Of a DNA stretch of 64,000 nucleotides, positions 1 through 9,306 are shown piece after piece. Position 1 is the stretch's first letter; each line of letters starts with the position of its first letter. The DNA is from Paramacrobiotus metropolitanus. Taxonomy: Eukaryota > Tardigrada > Eutardigrada > Parachela > Macrobiotidae. The notes beneath the pieces were generated by a model, which was given only the letters and a program-made list of their open reading frames with translations, was not told the origin of the DNA and did not search any database. Where the stretch lies: NCBI RefSeq assembly GCF_019649055.1, contig NW_026570275.1, forward strand, positions 62,001 through 126,000, read 5' to 3'. The translations under genes and the position numbers were made by a program.

Positions 1-86
1 CTGAGTTCAATGACATTTATCTTGGCTTACATTGTTTAACAATAAATTGTTCATTTTGTTTTAACTGGTTTGAAAATTTGTCACAG

Positions 87-842
87 GTTGATAAACCAAG
101 CTCTATCCCAGTGTTTGACGCTGCGGAAAATTGTAGCCCACCATATGTCGTGATCAGTTCTGAAGATGCCAGTCCCGTCCTGGAAGTCCAACGAAAAATC
201 AGTGCTGGGATCATGAACATCGATGTGTTTCACCAAGACTTCGTAGAGATAGAATCGTTCGGCTCGGGAGTGTCGGAGCGCGTTGTTGCTGCTTTTCTGG
301 CAATTGCTGAAAATCACTACCGTTCGTCATTTAGCGGTTTCGAAGACCCCATGGACATTCGCATCGGAGATCACAATGCGATTGCACATTTACGACGTGC
401 CGCCGCTAATGGCAAAGACGTTATAACGATTCTCACAGCGGTCTCCAGCCACTTCGTCACCGTGTTCTATGACTCCAAATCGAAAGTCGTGACCATATAT
501 GACTCTTTAGGCTTGTCACCGAACCGGAAACTGCAGAAAACTTTGCACGATCTTTTTAATTTCGATGAAGCCGACGGTTTGAGTGTGCGAATGCCACCTG
601 TTCAGCTGCAGGACAAAAGAAGCAATAACTGCGCTTTCTTTTCTGCCGCGTTTCTTGTGTCTGTCTGTGTCGGACAAAAGCCTGAGGACGTGCGTTATTG
701 TGATTGCCGTACTCAGCGAACATGGTTTGCGGATGTTTTGCGCACAAATACAGTATCTGAATGTCCAGTAGTTACTGGCAGTTTGGGGACTAGTTTTGGA
801 AAAACTAAACCCAAAAGTCAAAATTTGATTGTAAAACTGTGA
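87..842 (+). CDS. C48/Ulp1-like cysteine protease, 3' exon (5' end outside window)
   Basis: The reading frame is open from a splice acceptor (TCACAG ending at 86) to the stop at 840-842, about 251 residues. The C-terminal half has the layout of Ulp1/C48-type cysteine proteases: a His in SHFVTVF, an Asp about 15 residues later in IYDSL, a Gln in PVQLQ and a Cys in NNCAFFSA, in the order H-D-Q-C. Such proteases process ubiquitin-like proteins or viral polyproteins; which applies here is unknown. It precedes an adenain-like protease gene on the same strand, so the element carries two different proteases of one fold. There is no convincing ATG in the exon, so an upstream exon is expected left of the window. 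Family assignment is by motif only; the link to the Polinton-like element rests on position. Confidence 0.6.
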   Translation, partial: VDKPSSIPVFDAAENCSPPYVVISSEDASPVLEVQRKISAGIMNIDVFHQDFVEIESFGSGVSERVVAAFLAIAENHYRSSFSGFEDPMDIRIGDHNAIAHLRRAAANGKDVITILTAVSSHFVTVFYDSKSKVVTIYDSLGLSPNRKLQKTLHDLFNFDEADGLSVRMPPVQLQDKRSNNCAFFSAAFLVSVCVGQKPEDVRYCDCRTQRTWFADVLRTNTVSECPVVTGSLGTSFGKTKPKSQNLIVKL

Positions 843-877
843 GATTAATAAATTTCGTTATTGTTAACTTTCCGAAA

Positions 878-1017
878 GTGGGGGGGGTGCGGTGAAACCG
901 ACGTACGCAGTTTTTCAATATTAGAGGGGGTAAAAATTTTGTGACAGACCGTGACACAGAGGGGGGGACGGGTCAAAAACCACGGAGTTCTTGCGTACGT
1001 AATTTATGGATCCCCCC
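878..1017. mobile_element. MITE-like G-rich element with degenerate terminal inverted repeats
   Basis: A G-run at 878-887 is mirrored by a C-run at 1012-1017, and each end carries an ACGTACGCA-like block in opposite orientation (near 910 and 993). The interior has two more G-runs. The arrangement resembles short non-autonomous elements, with the same G-run and GTACGTAATTTATGG-like ends, that are common in invertebrate genomes. It lies between the two protease genes of the Polinton-like element. No coding capacity and no clear target duplication were seen. Confidence 0.4.
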
Positions 1018-1096
1018 TTATGATGGTGTGTATGCTGGTCTACGACAGCATTATTGAAATTAACCAGCACCGTCAACTGATCGCGGACTTTACAAC

Positions 1097-1609
1097 ATGA
1101 ATACACAAGAAATTACCTCGGCACTCCATGGAAATTCTCACACCACTGCGGTGTTTCGTGGGGTCTACGCCAGCAATCAAGTTCCATCGACCCTGGCACC
1201 ATTTCCGGGAGCGTGTGTGGTGAATACCGATCCAGCTGACCAAGAAGGCGAGCACTGGATCGCCCTGTACCAGGAACAACCCGGTAAAATGGAGGTATTT
1301 GACTCTTACGGAAAAGCACTGGAGAGCTACTCACAGTATTTTCAACCACTGGTGGTAGCCAATGAAATCACTCTACAAAATGAACAGTTTCAGTCTGAAT
1401 TTAGCACTGTTTGTGGACAATACTGTTTGTTTTTTATTCTACGACGTTGTAGTGGTGAATCGTACACTAATATTGTGCATTTGTTTACGGATAGCCGAAT
1501 AAGCAACGACAAAATGGTGTCTCAGTATGTTAATTCTTTTTTCGACATCAATACAACCATGGTGGACGGAGCTTTGCTCCGACAGATGTGCAAACGTTTA
1601 TTAAAATGA
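1097..1609 (+). CDS. adenain-like (C5) cysteine protease of a Polinton/adintovirus-like element
   Basis: A 170-residue protein starting at a clean ATG. It matches the adenovirus-type protease layout carried by Polintons: ACVVNT, then GEHWIALY (catalytic His), VFDSYG (acidic residue), a Gln in EQFQSEF and the nucleophile in STVCGQYCLFFI. In this family the enzyme matures capsid proteins at the end of virion assembly. Length is slightly below that of adenain (about 200 residues), with a short N-terminus. The frame is uninterrupted and all four catalytic positions are present, so it may be functional. Together with the family B polymerase downstream it is the main reason to call this a Polinton/Maverick or adintovirus-like element. 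Confidence 0.85.
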   Translation: MNTQEITSALHGNSHTTAVFRGVYASNQVPSTLAPFPGACVVNTDPADQEGEHWIALYQEQPGKMEVFDSYGKALESYSQYFQPLVVANEITLQNEQFQSEFSTVCGQYCLFFILRRCSGESYTNIVHLFTDSRISNDKMVSQYVNSFFDINTTMVDGALLRQMCKRLLK

Positions 1610-1668
1610 AAATTAAAACAACGACCGTTTTTTTCGTTTGTCGTACAAGTAAATAAAACAGCAGGAAA

Positions 1669-2625
1669 TCAGCAATTATTAGCGGTAATAACTCCACCCA
1701 CATTCTCACGAAGCTGATCCTCGTGTTTCTTCAAAAATCCAGCCACGTCCAGGTCCAGAGCTTGCTCAACACTGAGCTTATCCAGTCCGAACAGTATGCC
1801 ATGCACCATACGCAATTCCAACAGTCGCTCCACAGCACCGTTCCATTCACCGTCTGATGGTCGATAGTTTTCTTCGTGACATTGATTAATAGTACCATCA
1901 TCCAGCTGCTTGACTAATGGCGCCAAAGCCTCAGCAACGTTCTCGCACAGCATAGCGTACTCTAGTCCTTCTTTGACCGGCTCGTGGATCCCTTGTTCCT
2001 TCTGGATTTTCACCATGTCTTTGAACAGCTGCAGGTCTTTCATGAGGTCCTTCAACCCGTCATAGCAGCGTTCACCAAAAGAAACACCGTAGCGGGTGGG
2101 GATCATATCCCCTCCCTTTACTTCAAAACGTCGAATGGTCGCTACGTTGGTGCCATTGAAACGACTCCAACCAAAATACATGCTGCTGTCCAAAAGGTAC
2201 AACGGGGTCAGCCGACCGGTTTCAGCGGCACTAGCACGGGCCGTTTCATCCATGTCAGCTTTCTCAGTCAGCATGAGCGCGGCCAAACGAAGAAAACCGA
2301 TCTTGGACAGTGAAACGTTCTTCCCGTAGCTGGCTTTCCAGGAATTGTCCGGTTGCTCCTTCCATTCACCGAAAACCACACGAATCGTACTGATCTTCCC
2401 GTCGGCACTAGGTCCCACATACACGAACTTGTCGTTTCCCAAGCGGTAGACCGGCTTTCCCAGTTGTGCAAAAACAAACCGCGGGTGCGTAGATATCGTG
2501 CCCGGTAAACTGTTGGGCTTGCTCTTCTTAACTTCCGGCTTTCCACCCTCCTCTTGACTTTTTCGTTTGGCTTTGGTCGCAACGGTCTGCGGTCGTTTAG
2601 GTACAAACAGGTCCATAAATTCCAT
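1669..2625 (-). CDS. 318-aa protein with PC4/Sub1-like single-strand DNA-binding domain (tentative)
   Basis: Intact ORF starting at ATG 2625. Residues 1-45 are basic and low-complexity with a nuclear-localisation-like stretch (KAKRKSQEE, EVKKSKP). Residues about 55-115 read like a PC4 (transcription coactivator p15) domain: an aromatic-L-G strand, KFVYVG, GKISTIRVVFGEW (the PC4 'GK..IDIREY' strand) and YGKNVSLSKIGFLRL (the 'KGISL...W..L' turn and helix). The remaining 200 residues are mostly helical and unrecognised. PC4 proteins bind melted promoter DNA and work with TFIID/TBP. The neighbour across the divergent intergenic region encodes a TBP homologue, which supports a role in transcription. 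No Polinton core gene has this name, so it could instead be an unknown structural protein; the PC4 call is inference from sequence shape. Confidence 0.45.
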   Translation of the reverse strand: MEFMDLFVPKRPQTVATKAKRKSQEEGGKPEVKKSKPNSLPGTISTHPRFVFAQLGKPVYRLGNDKFVYVGPSADGKISTIRVVFGEWKEQPDNSWKASYGKNVSLSKIGFLRLAALMLTEKADMDETARASAAETGRLTPLYLLDSSMYFGWSRFNGTNVATIRRFEVKGGDMIPTRYGVSFGERCYDGLKDLMKDLQLFKDMVKIQKEQGIHEPVKEGLEYAMLCENVAEALAPLVKQLDDGTINQCHEENYRPSDGEWNGAVERLLELRMVHGILFGLDKLSVEQALDLDVAGFLKKHEDQLRENVGGVITANNC

Positions 2626-2702
2626 GGTGATGTAGAATAAAATTCAACAAGAGGTAAACACTAAACAGAACAACTTGTTAAGAACCTGTCAGTTACGTTT
2701 GC

Positions 2703-2710
2703 TTTTTATA
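2703..2710 (-). promoter_or_regulatory. TATA box of the PC4-like gene
   Basis: On the minus strand this reads TATAAAAA, 78-85 bases upstream of the ATG at 2625 and just downstream (in gene direction) of the palindrome array at 2763-3020. Placement fits a core promoter for the minus-strand gene. Confidence 0.45.
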
Positions 2711-2762
2711 GCGCTCTTCAATTCACTTAGTGGATTATCAATATCGGTGATCTTCAGTGCAC

Positions 2763-3022
2763 GGATCACCGTTGTTGGTGATCCCGCAAAGTACATGGAT
2801 CACTGAACTCGATGATCTCGTGTACGATAGGGATCACTGAACTCGGTGATAACTTGTACGATAGGGATCACTGAACTCGGTGATCCCTTGTACGATAGGG
2901 ATCACTGAACCCGGTGATCCCTTGTACGATAGGGATCACTGAACTCGGTGATCCCTTGTACGATAGGGATCACTGAACTCGGTGATAACTTGTACGATAT
3001 GGATCACCGACTTGAGTGATCC
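2763..3022. repeat. Palindromic 34-bp repeat array in the divergent promoter region
   Basis: Seven units begin near 2797, 2831, 2865, 2899, 2933, 2967 and 3001, spaced exactly 34 bp. Each has the imperfect palindrome GGATCAC-TGAACTCG-GTGATCC followed by a TTGTACGATA-like spacer; a variant palindrome with a GTTGTT centre is at 2763-2784. The array fills the space between the minus-strand PC4-like gene and the plus-strand RNase H-like/TBP genes. Related palindromes occur upstream of the polymerase gene at 8551-8926, so a regulatory role (binding of a dimeric factor) is likely. Minor unit differences (for example GTGATAAC at two units) break the right arm. Confidence 0.75.
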
Positions 3023-3132
3023 TCTTCCTAGTACAAATACGCGGTTTTCAGTACATAAACTTACTAGACTCTAACCACAGCATTGTGCGTTATCAGTTAA
3101 CTGGAATTTTGAATAGTACTCCGGTAGACGAA

Positions 3133-3636
3133 ATGGCAGTACCATGCATACTGGATACCGATTGGTTCGTTATCAATGAAACCAAGTACATCAAACAGCT
3201 GGCTTTCTACTGCCCGGACAAAGATGAACAAAACCTTTACACTTTCTCGCTTCCACGATTTGCCAGCAAGCACATCCCCGCGCTGAAAAGTCAAGCTCGA
3301 CACTCGCACGGGCTCTTGTGGCATACAGAAGGAGAGTACCGACACAATCAGGTAACATGTGCCTTGGAGGACATTTTTCAAAGAATCGGACGACCCAGTC
3401 AAGTGAGGTTTTTTGCCAAAGGCCTTGAGAAGTGCCGACTGCTTGAGCAGTTTCTACCGGAAGTGAGAAACCTCGAATCCCTGGGCTGCCCACCATATCA
3501 TAAACTCACCTCGCTCCCGGTGTCGACCCTCCGCAAAGCTGTGCGGTTCGCCTTGCGGTATCACTGTGATGCCCAGAATCACCAATGTTGTTGCCGTTGC
3601 GGACTTAAACACTACCCTGGATCTTTGGAAAATTGA
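3133..3636 (+). CDS. RNase H-like fold protein (putative DEDD-type exonuclease domain)
   Basis: The frame is open from 3016, and the first ATG is at 3133, giving 167 residues. The pattern is an N-terminal acidic strand (CILDTDWF), a following strand (IKQLAFYCP), an aromatic-rich block with HGLLW, a middle strand VRFFAKGLEKCRLL, a GCPP turn and a C-terminal His/Cys cluster (YHCDAQNHQCC). I recognise this arrangement from RNase H-like proteins found in invertebrate transposons, but the assignment is tentative and the catalytic acids are not certain. The end overlaps the TBP-like gene by 68 bases in another frame, so both may come from one transcript driven from the 2763-3022 region. Confidence 0.4.
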   Translation: MAVPCILDTDWFVINETKYIKQLAFYCPDKDEQNLYTFSLPRFASKHIPALKSQARHSHGLLWHTEGEYRHNQVTCALEDIFQRIGRPSQVRFFAKGLEKCRLLEQFLPEVRNLESLGCPPYHKLTSLPVSTLRKAVRFALRYHCDAQNHQCCCRCGLKHYPGSLEN

Positions 3637-4102
3637 AAAACTTCTACCAATGGCGCAGTATATCCCTCAACGGTTTTCTGGACTACTGATTCGTGTTCTC
3701 CAACCGGTCAAAGCACACTGCCAAGTATATCGCAATGGCAAAATCACTGTAAATGGAGGGCGATCCGAAGAACAAGCGAAGGAAATACTGGAGTTGTTTG
3801 TTGGAATGCTAAGGAGGATCGGATTTCCATGCGCTATTACCGGGTATCGAATTGTTGATATTGTAGCTAACCACACATTTACTGATCGTGTTCATATAGA
3901 AAAATTTAGCCAGTACTTTAAACTTGAGTATACACCGGAATTGTTTAGCGGTCTTGCCGTTAAACTTTGTGTTGGTCGTGCTGTTTTGTTTCCATCTGGT
4001 AAATGTAACTTTCTAGGTTTGAAGTCTTATACTGATTTGTCAGCTGCTGTGGAACAGATTGAAACCATGATCAAAAAGTTTAATAAATTCATAACAACTT
4101 GA
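3569..4102 (+). CDS. TATA-binding protein (TBP) homologue encoded by the Polinton-like element
   Basis: A 177-residue protein, the size of the conserved TBP core alone, starting at an ATG followed by PRITNVVAVADL, which matches the first residues of the core. Both direct repeats are visible: repeat 1 has YIPQRFSGLLIRV and NGGRSEEQ; repeat 2 has YTPELFSGLAVKL and VLFPSGK. The four DNA-intercalating aromatic positions read Phe (QRFSG), Tyr (QVYRNG, instead of Phe), Phe (PELFSG) and Phe (VLFPSG). No N-terminal extension and no intron are present, unlike most animal TBP genes. TBP nucleates pre-initiation complexes at TATA promoters. Its stop overlaps, tail to tail, the stop of the polymerase gene (4089-4102), which ties it to the element. 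Divergence from animal TBP is large, suggesting an old capture or a viral lineage. Confidence 0.85.
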   Translation: MPRITNVVAVADLNTTLDLWKIEKLLPMAQYIPQRFSGLLIRVLQPVKAHCQVYRNGKITVNGGRSEEQAKEILELFVGMLRRIGFPCAITGYRIVDIVANHTFTDRVHIEKFSQYFKLEYTPELFSGLAVKLCVGRAVLFPSGKCNFLGLKSYTDLSAAVEQIETMIKKFNKFITT

Positions 4103-7100
4103 AACCGTACGGAAGTGTATTGTACTCACTATCCACAATACGACGTTTGTCATACGTCACTTGAAACCGTTTTTTCATGCTAGCGCTACAAATTGTTAAA
4201 TCCTTCTTTACGCGCTTCAGAATGTCGGGATACTGTATATCAACTGTATCACGGTTCTCCAACATTTCCAGCATTTTACTAAAATTAATTTGCTCACTAG
4301 TTTGGCCATTCAAAGTGAATCCTTTCACTTTCACCACAGTATCGCCATCATTAGTGACGTACGCGTAAGTTTTGGCTCCCAAACTGATGAACTGCACGAT
4401 ATGCTGTCCTGGTTTTAATTCATTGGTAAGATCGCCAAGGAAGCAGCCCGTTGGGGGGTCAACCAATCCGGGTTTTGTCACAAAGAAAATGGAATCTGTA
4501 TTTTAAAAAGCAGAATAAAAAAGCGGATTACAAAACCATAGTTATATTGTACCTGTATCGAAGTACAGCAACCGATCCCCGACCATGTCCATAAATTTGT
4601 ACAAATGGAGTCGTGCCCAGCATGTTGTAAACCTGTAAATTGCACCCAATGCTTAAACCAAAACAAATAAAAGTATTAATTCTTACGCCGCTAAGATGAC
4701 ATTGGTGTTCGGATTACGATCCACGAAACCGCTTTCTTTGGTGTATGTCAACTGCACCACATCCTCCGAGAACATGTCCCAAGAATGCACGTGATACTTT
4801 CCAGACAACAACATGTCGTAAAACTTTTCCGGTTCGGTTATATAGGCAGTGCTGAGTTTGTTTTCTTGCATTCCCAGACGTCCCCAGAAACTATAAAAAG
4901 GAAAGATAATGTAATACTTGTAAATTTTCATAATCTGATGCCTGTATTTTGTATAAACTAACCTGTTTAAACACAGTTTCGATAGTGAACGCAGTCCAGC
5001 ATTTGGAGTGATTTTATCATAATCTAGTTCAACCTTCTCATGTTGTTTAAAATCCTGAATGTATTGATGTTTTTCATCTTCAGTGTGGACGTGAGCAGGC
5101 CAACCGCTTGCTTCCGTTTTGATCTTCAAAAACTTGTTGATATACTCTTCAAAAAGACGGTCTTCGTACTGCTCGAAATGCCAGACTTCGTGAATCTTTT
5201 CGACCATATATCCGCGCTTCACAGCTTCGTTTATTTCCGGTGTACACCAGGCTCCCGTTAAAGCGCGCTCTTCATCGGTGTGCTCACACTTGGTGTTTTG
5301 GTACTTGTCCACACATGTCCGGCACAAAGGAAAGGTTAACTTACCACCCGAGCGATATGGTAGTACTGGCAATTTCAAGTCCCCAGGTGGAAGCACTTGA
5401 CACAAGGCAATACCAAAATAATTTCCAATATCTTTAAAATCTTTGGTAATTATTGTGGGGTGACCAACGGGGTATCGTTTGTTTTTGTTGACGTACGGGT
5501 ATTCGCTGTTGACATCATAATAACTTATCGTTTCGTCACCGGATATCTGGTGGAAAAGCTTGACGGCATTTGTACGACCACCGTAGAATGCATCTCGTGG
5601 ATCCAGAGGAGCAATAAACGAAAGTTTCTGAACAAACGATCGCAGTTCGGGATCCGACTTTATCTGATCTGCAAATTCATGTTCCCATATGGTGGTCACA
5701 CCGTATCCCTGGCTGCGGATATACTTCTCCCGTTCCAGGGTTTCGTTGTATATTTCCGACATTGGAATGTTCCGGAAAGGGTGTATGGTTCCAGGAGCTT
5801 CACACTGAGGGCACCCGTGGTACCAACAGCCGTAAAATTCGTAAACGTGATTGATATCTGCGCGGTAACCGTCAACAAAGAACGGTCCAATCTGGTGTTC
5901 AGATCCATTCAAAGCCGATTCCAAAGCGCATTCTTCTTCTTTTTCTATCCACGCTAACCATTTCTTGGCGATTTCTGATTGGTTCCGGTTTTTCGCATGT
6001 AAACGTTGCGGAAGGAGACCGATTTGTTGTGGTTTAAGAATAAAAGACTTCCAATACCGATTACATACACCAGCAATCGTCATAGCCGAGACAAAAGGAC
6101 ACAATCCGTTGCTGATTTCTTGGAATAGACGGCGGAACTGCTGACAGCACATGCGTAGTACCGTCACATCCATGCGACAATACTCTTCAATCTCTTTCCG
6201 GAAGTCGAAAAGGTAATCTTTTTCTTTCGCTTCCGTAGCATACCAAGACATGAATGACTCCTTCGCCTTCCTGTTCATGCATGAAAACCCGTACTCTTCC
6301 GGCTCCGGAAAAGGAAGAACCTTGTCCCAATTTTCTTTACGATTAAACCGATGAGGAAATGTGCCCTTTCCAATGTCACGAATGCCGAAGGTTGCCGGCC
6401 ATTTTGCAAGGCTTTGCGGATTGTAGTTGAAGCTGTCCCGAAAGCATATATTGAATTCCGACACATCCAGTTGAAGTATCTTTCCACCGTTCATAATAAC
6501 TTTCGGGACTATTCCGTTTTCCAGTAACCAACGCAAAATAAAATACCCATCAAATCCCTATAAAGCGAATATTATTATGTAACCATAATCTTTACGGAGC
6601 AATGGTTTTACCTTGAAATTATGGGCAATAATGTAGTGATCTCTGTGTCGCTCATTAAATAAAAACGAGCACAGCTGGTCAGTAACGTTACCACCGAAAG
6701 GTGTGCCTTCCTCCGGAAAAATCCATTCATGCCCTTCATCGTCCTGGACAACCTAAAAAGATCCAGAATTAAATGGTTGCTTTGTTTTATTGAACCAACC
6801 TTACCGCAAGATTAGGCACAAGTTCACGATTTTCTGACACATATGTCTCCAAATCAAAATACAGAAAGCTGGCATTCCTGTGCTCTTCCAGGTCCTCCTC
6901 GGTTACTTTGTGAGGCTTGATGAAACATTTATGAGAATCGGGCAATTCGTGGGTTTTGCATGTTTGACAGTATACTTCTCCGCATTGATGCTGACTAACA
7001 CCTTTCCGATTTCTGTTTGATACCACACGGAAGCATTGCTGGCACTTAAAAACTGACTGACAAATACTTTTCCGTTGTTTCTGTGTGGGAGTAGATGCGA

Positions 7101-8415
7101 CCTTATGCTCGGTAAAACAACCGGAACCAAAAAATTTACGATGGCAATCCTGGCATTCGATGACGTTTCCTTTGTCCGCCTCGCAATCGTTGCGCAAACA
7201 CGAGTGGCAAATTGATTCACAACGATGATCTGCTTTTTCATTGTAACCTTTGTTGCATGCGTAACACCAATAATTTCTTTGAAAAAAAGCTGGCAGCGAA
7301 TTGAGCAAGTCAAAATGATGGTCATGATGCAGCAAGACTATGCGTTTGCTCTGTTTGGGTCCGCTGTACACGATGCTGTTGGCGTGATCTACACTCACAA
7401 TAATAATCTGGTATTCGGCAAGTGCTTGCTGGAAAAATGGGACATCCGCTATTGTGTACTCTCTTTCGTCCAGTCCTGCATTCTTTATCAACGCTTTTGC
7501 TTCTTTCGATTGAAGCTTCTCTCCGCGCCTAATCCTTCGACACTTCTGCTTATCACCGTCCGCATAGGCCATTCCGACAACTAAAGCTCTTGCGAGACAA
7601 ATACTATCAGCATTTGTTATCAAAATGACGGACTTCATTCTCTGAAGCCTCTTTTTTAGTATTATGGGAACGTCGCGGACACAGCTGCCTCTGGGAATGT
7701 CTGTGTGTTGCACTAGTACTTCAAAGTGTTTGTCCATGCTGAATTCTTCGTAAGAGTTGAGCACCCTTGCTACTTCCGCCATCCATCGTCGCACAGTAAG
7801 TTGCGATCTTTGTATCGGTGGTGTCCAAATTGGGTAGTTCAGAGATTTTGAATCGATTCGCACTCGTACCATCTCTTCAGGGCGTACACCTTCTAACACA
7901 TAGTCCAAAACGTGTTGCAATATCAACGTCAGAGCCATCGGAACTATCGCAAAAGGAAGGGTTTCCAAATCAAAAGCCTAAAAGATTACCTTACAATTTG
8001 CAAGTAATCTCAGACCTGTTCCAAATATTTGAAAAATGTAGCTGCGGTTTACCTTGACTGAAAAACATTTGGAATGCAAACCAAATTTTTTCCAAATTTT
8101 TGAGCCGGCTTCTTCGATGTGGATATGATCAGTAATGTTTTCGAGGGCGACATCCGCTGAATCTGCGCAAATTCTTTTTTCTTATCTTCAGCTCAGTGTC
8201 TTCAACGTATAAGCGTTCAACAATATAATCAAAACGCAAATGCAAGGATTTGAAAAATAAATCTATTTTTAAAAATGATCGGGCTGCTAAAGGTTGTTTT
8301 TCAGAAATTTACCTATTTCCGTATTCGTTTGGTCATTTGATGTTGCTGGTTCTTCCCGTTGTCGCTTCGAGGCTTCTGGTTCATCTTCCCGCTGTCGCTT
8401 CCTCGAAAAGTCCAT
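4089..8415 (-). CDS. Protein-primed family B DNA polymerase (Polinton type), eight exons, intact
   Basis: Exons on the minus strand: 8415-8313, 8162-8053, 7977-6805, 6752-6612, 6557-4963, 4890-4687, 4632-4553 and 4495-4089. All junctions are GT-AG, introns are 52-150 bp, and the exons sum to 3813 bases, a multiple of three (1270 residues). The N-terminus is basic, followed by a helical region, a Cys/His-rich zinc segment (near 7250-6930), then the proofreading exonuclease (FLYFDLET; AHNFKGFDGYF across an intron). A VSR-like endonuclease insert (VDGYRADINHVYEFYGCWYH) is typical of Polinton polymerases. Polymerase motifs follow: YYDVNSEYP (A), LCLNSFWGRLG (B, split by an intron) and YFDTDSIFF (C, split by an intron). 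It replicates element DNA from a protein primer. Seven introns are unusual for this gene and suggest long residence in, or use by, the host. Confidence 0.9.
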
Positions 8416-8536
8416 AATGCAATAATAGCGATCCGATTTGCAAAAATATACACCTGTGCGATTAATGTGCCAAGAAATTCTCTTAGAATGTGGCAGAATA
8501 AGTTCAGACTGAAATTCATTATAAAAATCTACCTCC

Positions 8537-8544
8537 TTTATATA
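8537..8544 (-). promoter_or_regulatory. TATA box of the polymerase gene
   Basis: On the minus strand this reads TATATAAA, about 122-129 bases upstream of the polymerase ATG (8415) and immediately next to the first palindrome at 8551. The same order (palindromes, TATA, gene) is seen at the PC4-like gene. Confidence 0.5.
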
Positions 8545-8550
8545 CCCAGA

Positions 8551-8926
8551 GGGATCACCGATCTCGATCATCTTACGTATATACTGTTGCTACGGTGTCG
8601 TACGTACACGGTTATGTGTTATGTTAGAGAGATCACCGAACTCGGTGATCCATCCAAAATCTAATGATCCCGTAGGGATCACCGATTCCAGTGATCCCTC
8701 ATACTGTTGCTACGGTGTTGTACGTACGTGATTGACCGCTGCACTCACATGGATCACCGATTCCGATAATCCCATACTTGCAAGGGTCATCAAAACCAGG
8801 AAGGATTTCCAATAACAGTGATCCGTGTCGTACATGGGATCACTGAACTCGGTGATCCGCGTTGTACAAGGGATCACTGAACTCGGTGATCCATGTCGTA
8901 CAAGGATCACTGAAATCGGTGATCCA
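8551..8926. repeat. Palindromic repeats upstream of the polymerase gene
   Basis: About seven copies of the same palindrome as at 2763-3022 (arms GGATCAC and GTGATCC), near 8551, 8633, 8677, 8750, 8837, 8871 and 8904. The last three keep the 33-34 bp spacing. A second repeat, beginning ATACTGTTGCTACGGTGT and running into GTACGTAC, occurs at about 8580 and 8700. The block lies 5' of the polymerase gene and its TATA box. It is most simply read as a promoter-proximal operator array shared by genes of the element. Confidence 0.65.
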
Positions 8927-9306
8927 TGTCGCACAAGTGAAAAAATAGGAAACCAAGATTGAACAGTGGTCGTGGTCGTTCGGCACATGTGTCACCGCAA
9001 TAGCATACTTACCCAACCACAGATCAAGCTTCCTGTTTTTCCTTTTTGTTTTTTGTCACTCAAAAAGTAAAGGTAATGCACTAATCAGTATGTCATTTTC
9101 ACAATGCCATCTAACGAAACGATATTTAGTCTGCAATTTCATGACATATTTTCACAAAATCACATATTAAAAACATACCATTCGTTAAAATTCACCCCGG
9201 TCAAAAAACACACCGTTAATTATCTCCTAGGGCAGAAACACACAGACCGTTAATTATCCCCTAGGGTCTAAAATTTGGACCCCCCGGATAAAAAAAACTG
9301 GTTCAG
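8927..9306. other. No gene seen; probable boundary between Polinton-like element and SecA-like gene
   Basis: An AT-rich stretch without coding signal. It contains a short direct repeat (CCGTTAATTATC followed by TCCTAGGG or CCCTAGGG) at about 9211 and 9248. The right end of the Polinton-like element should lie here, but I could not find its terminal inverted repeat because the left end is outside the window. Confidence 0.3.

Noticed and set aside
2763-3022. 34-bp repeats as a CRISPR array
   Set aside because: Spacers are the same sequence in each unit, there are no cas genes and the host is eukaryotic; it is a tandem palindromic repeat.
1-9300. Polinton integrase, packaging ATPase or capsid genes
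   Set aside because: No DDE/zinc integrase, HerA/FtsK-type Walker motif or jelly-roll capsid ORF was found on either strand; they may lie left of the window.
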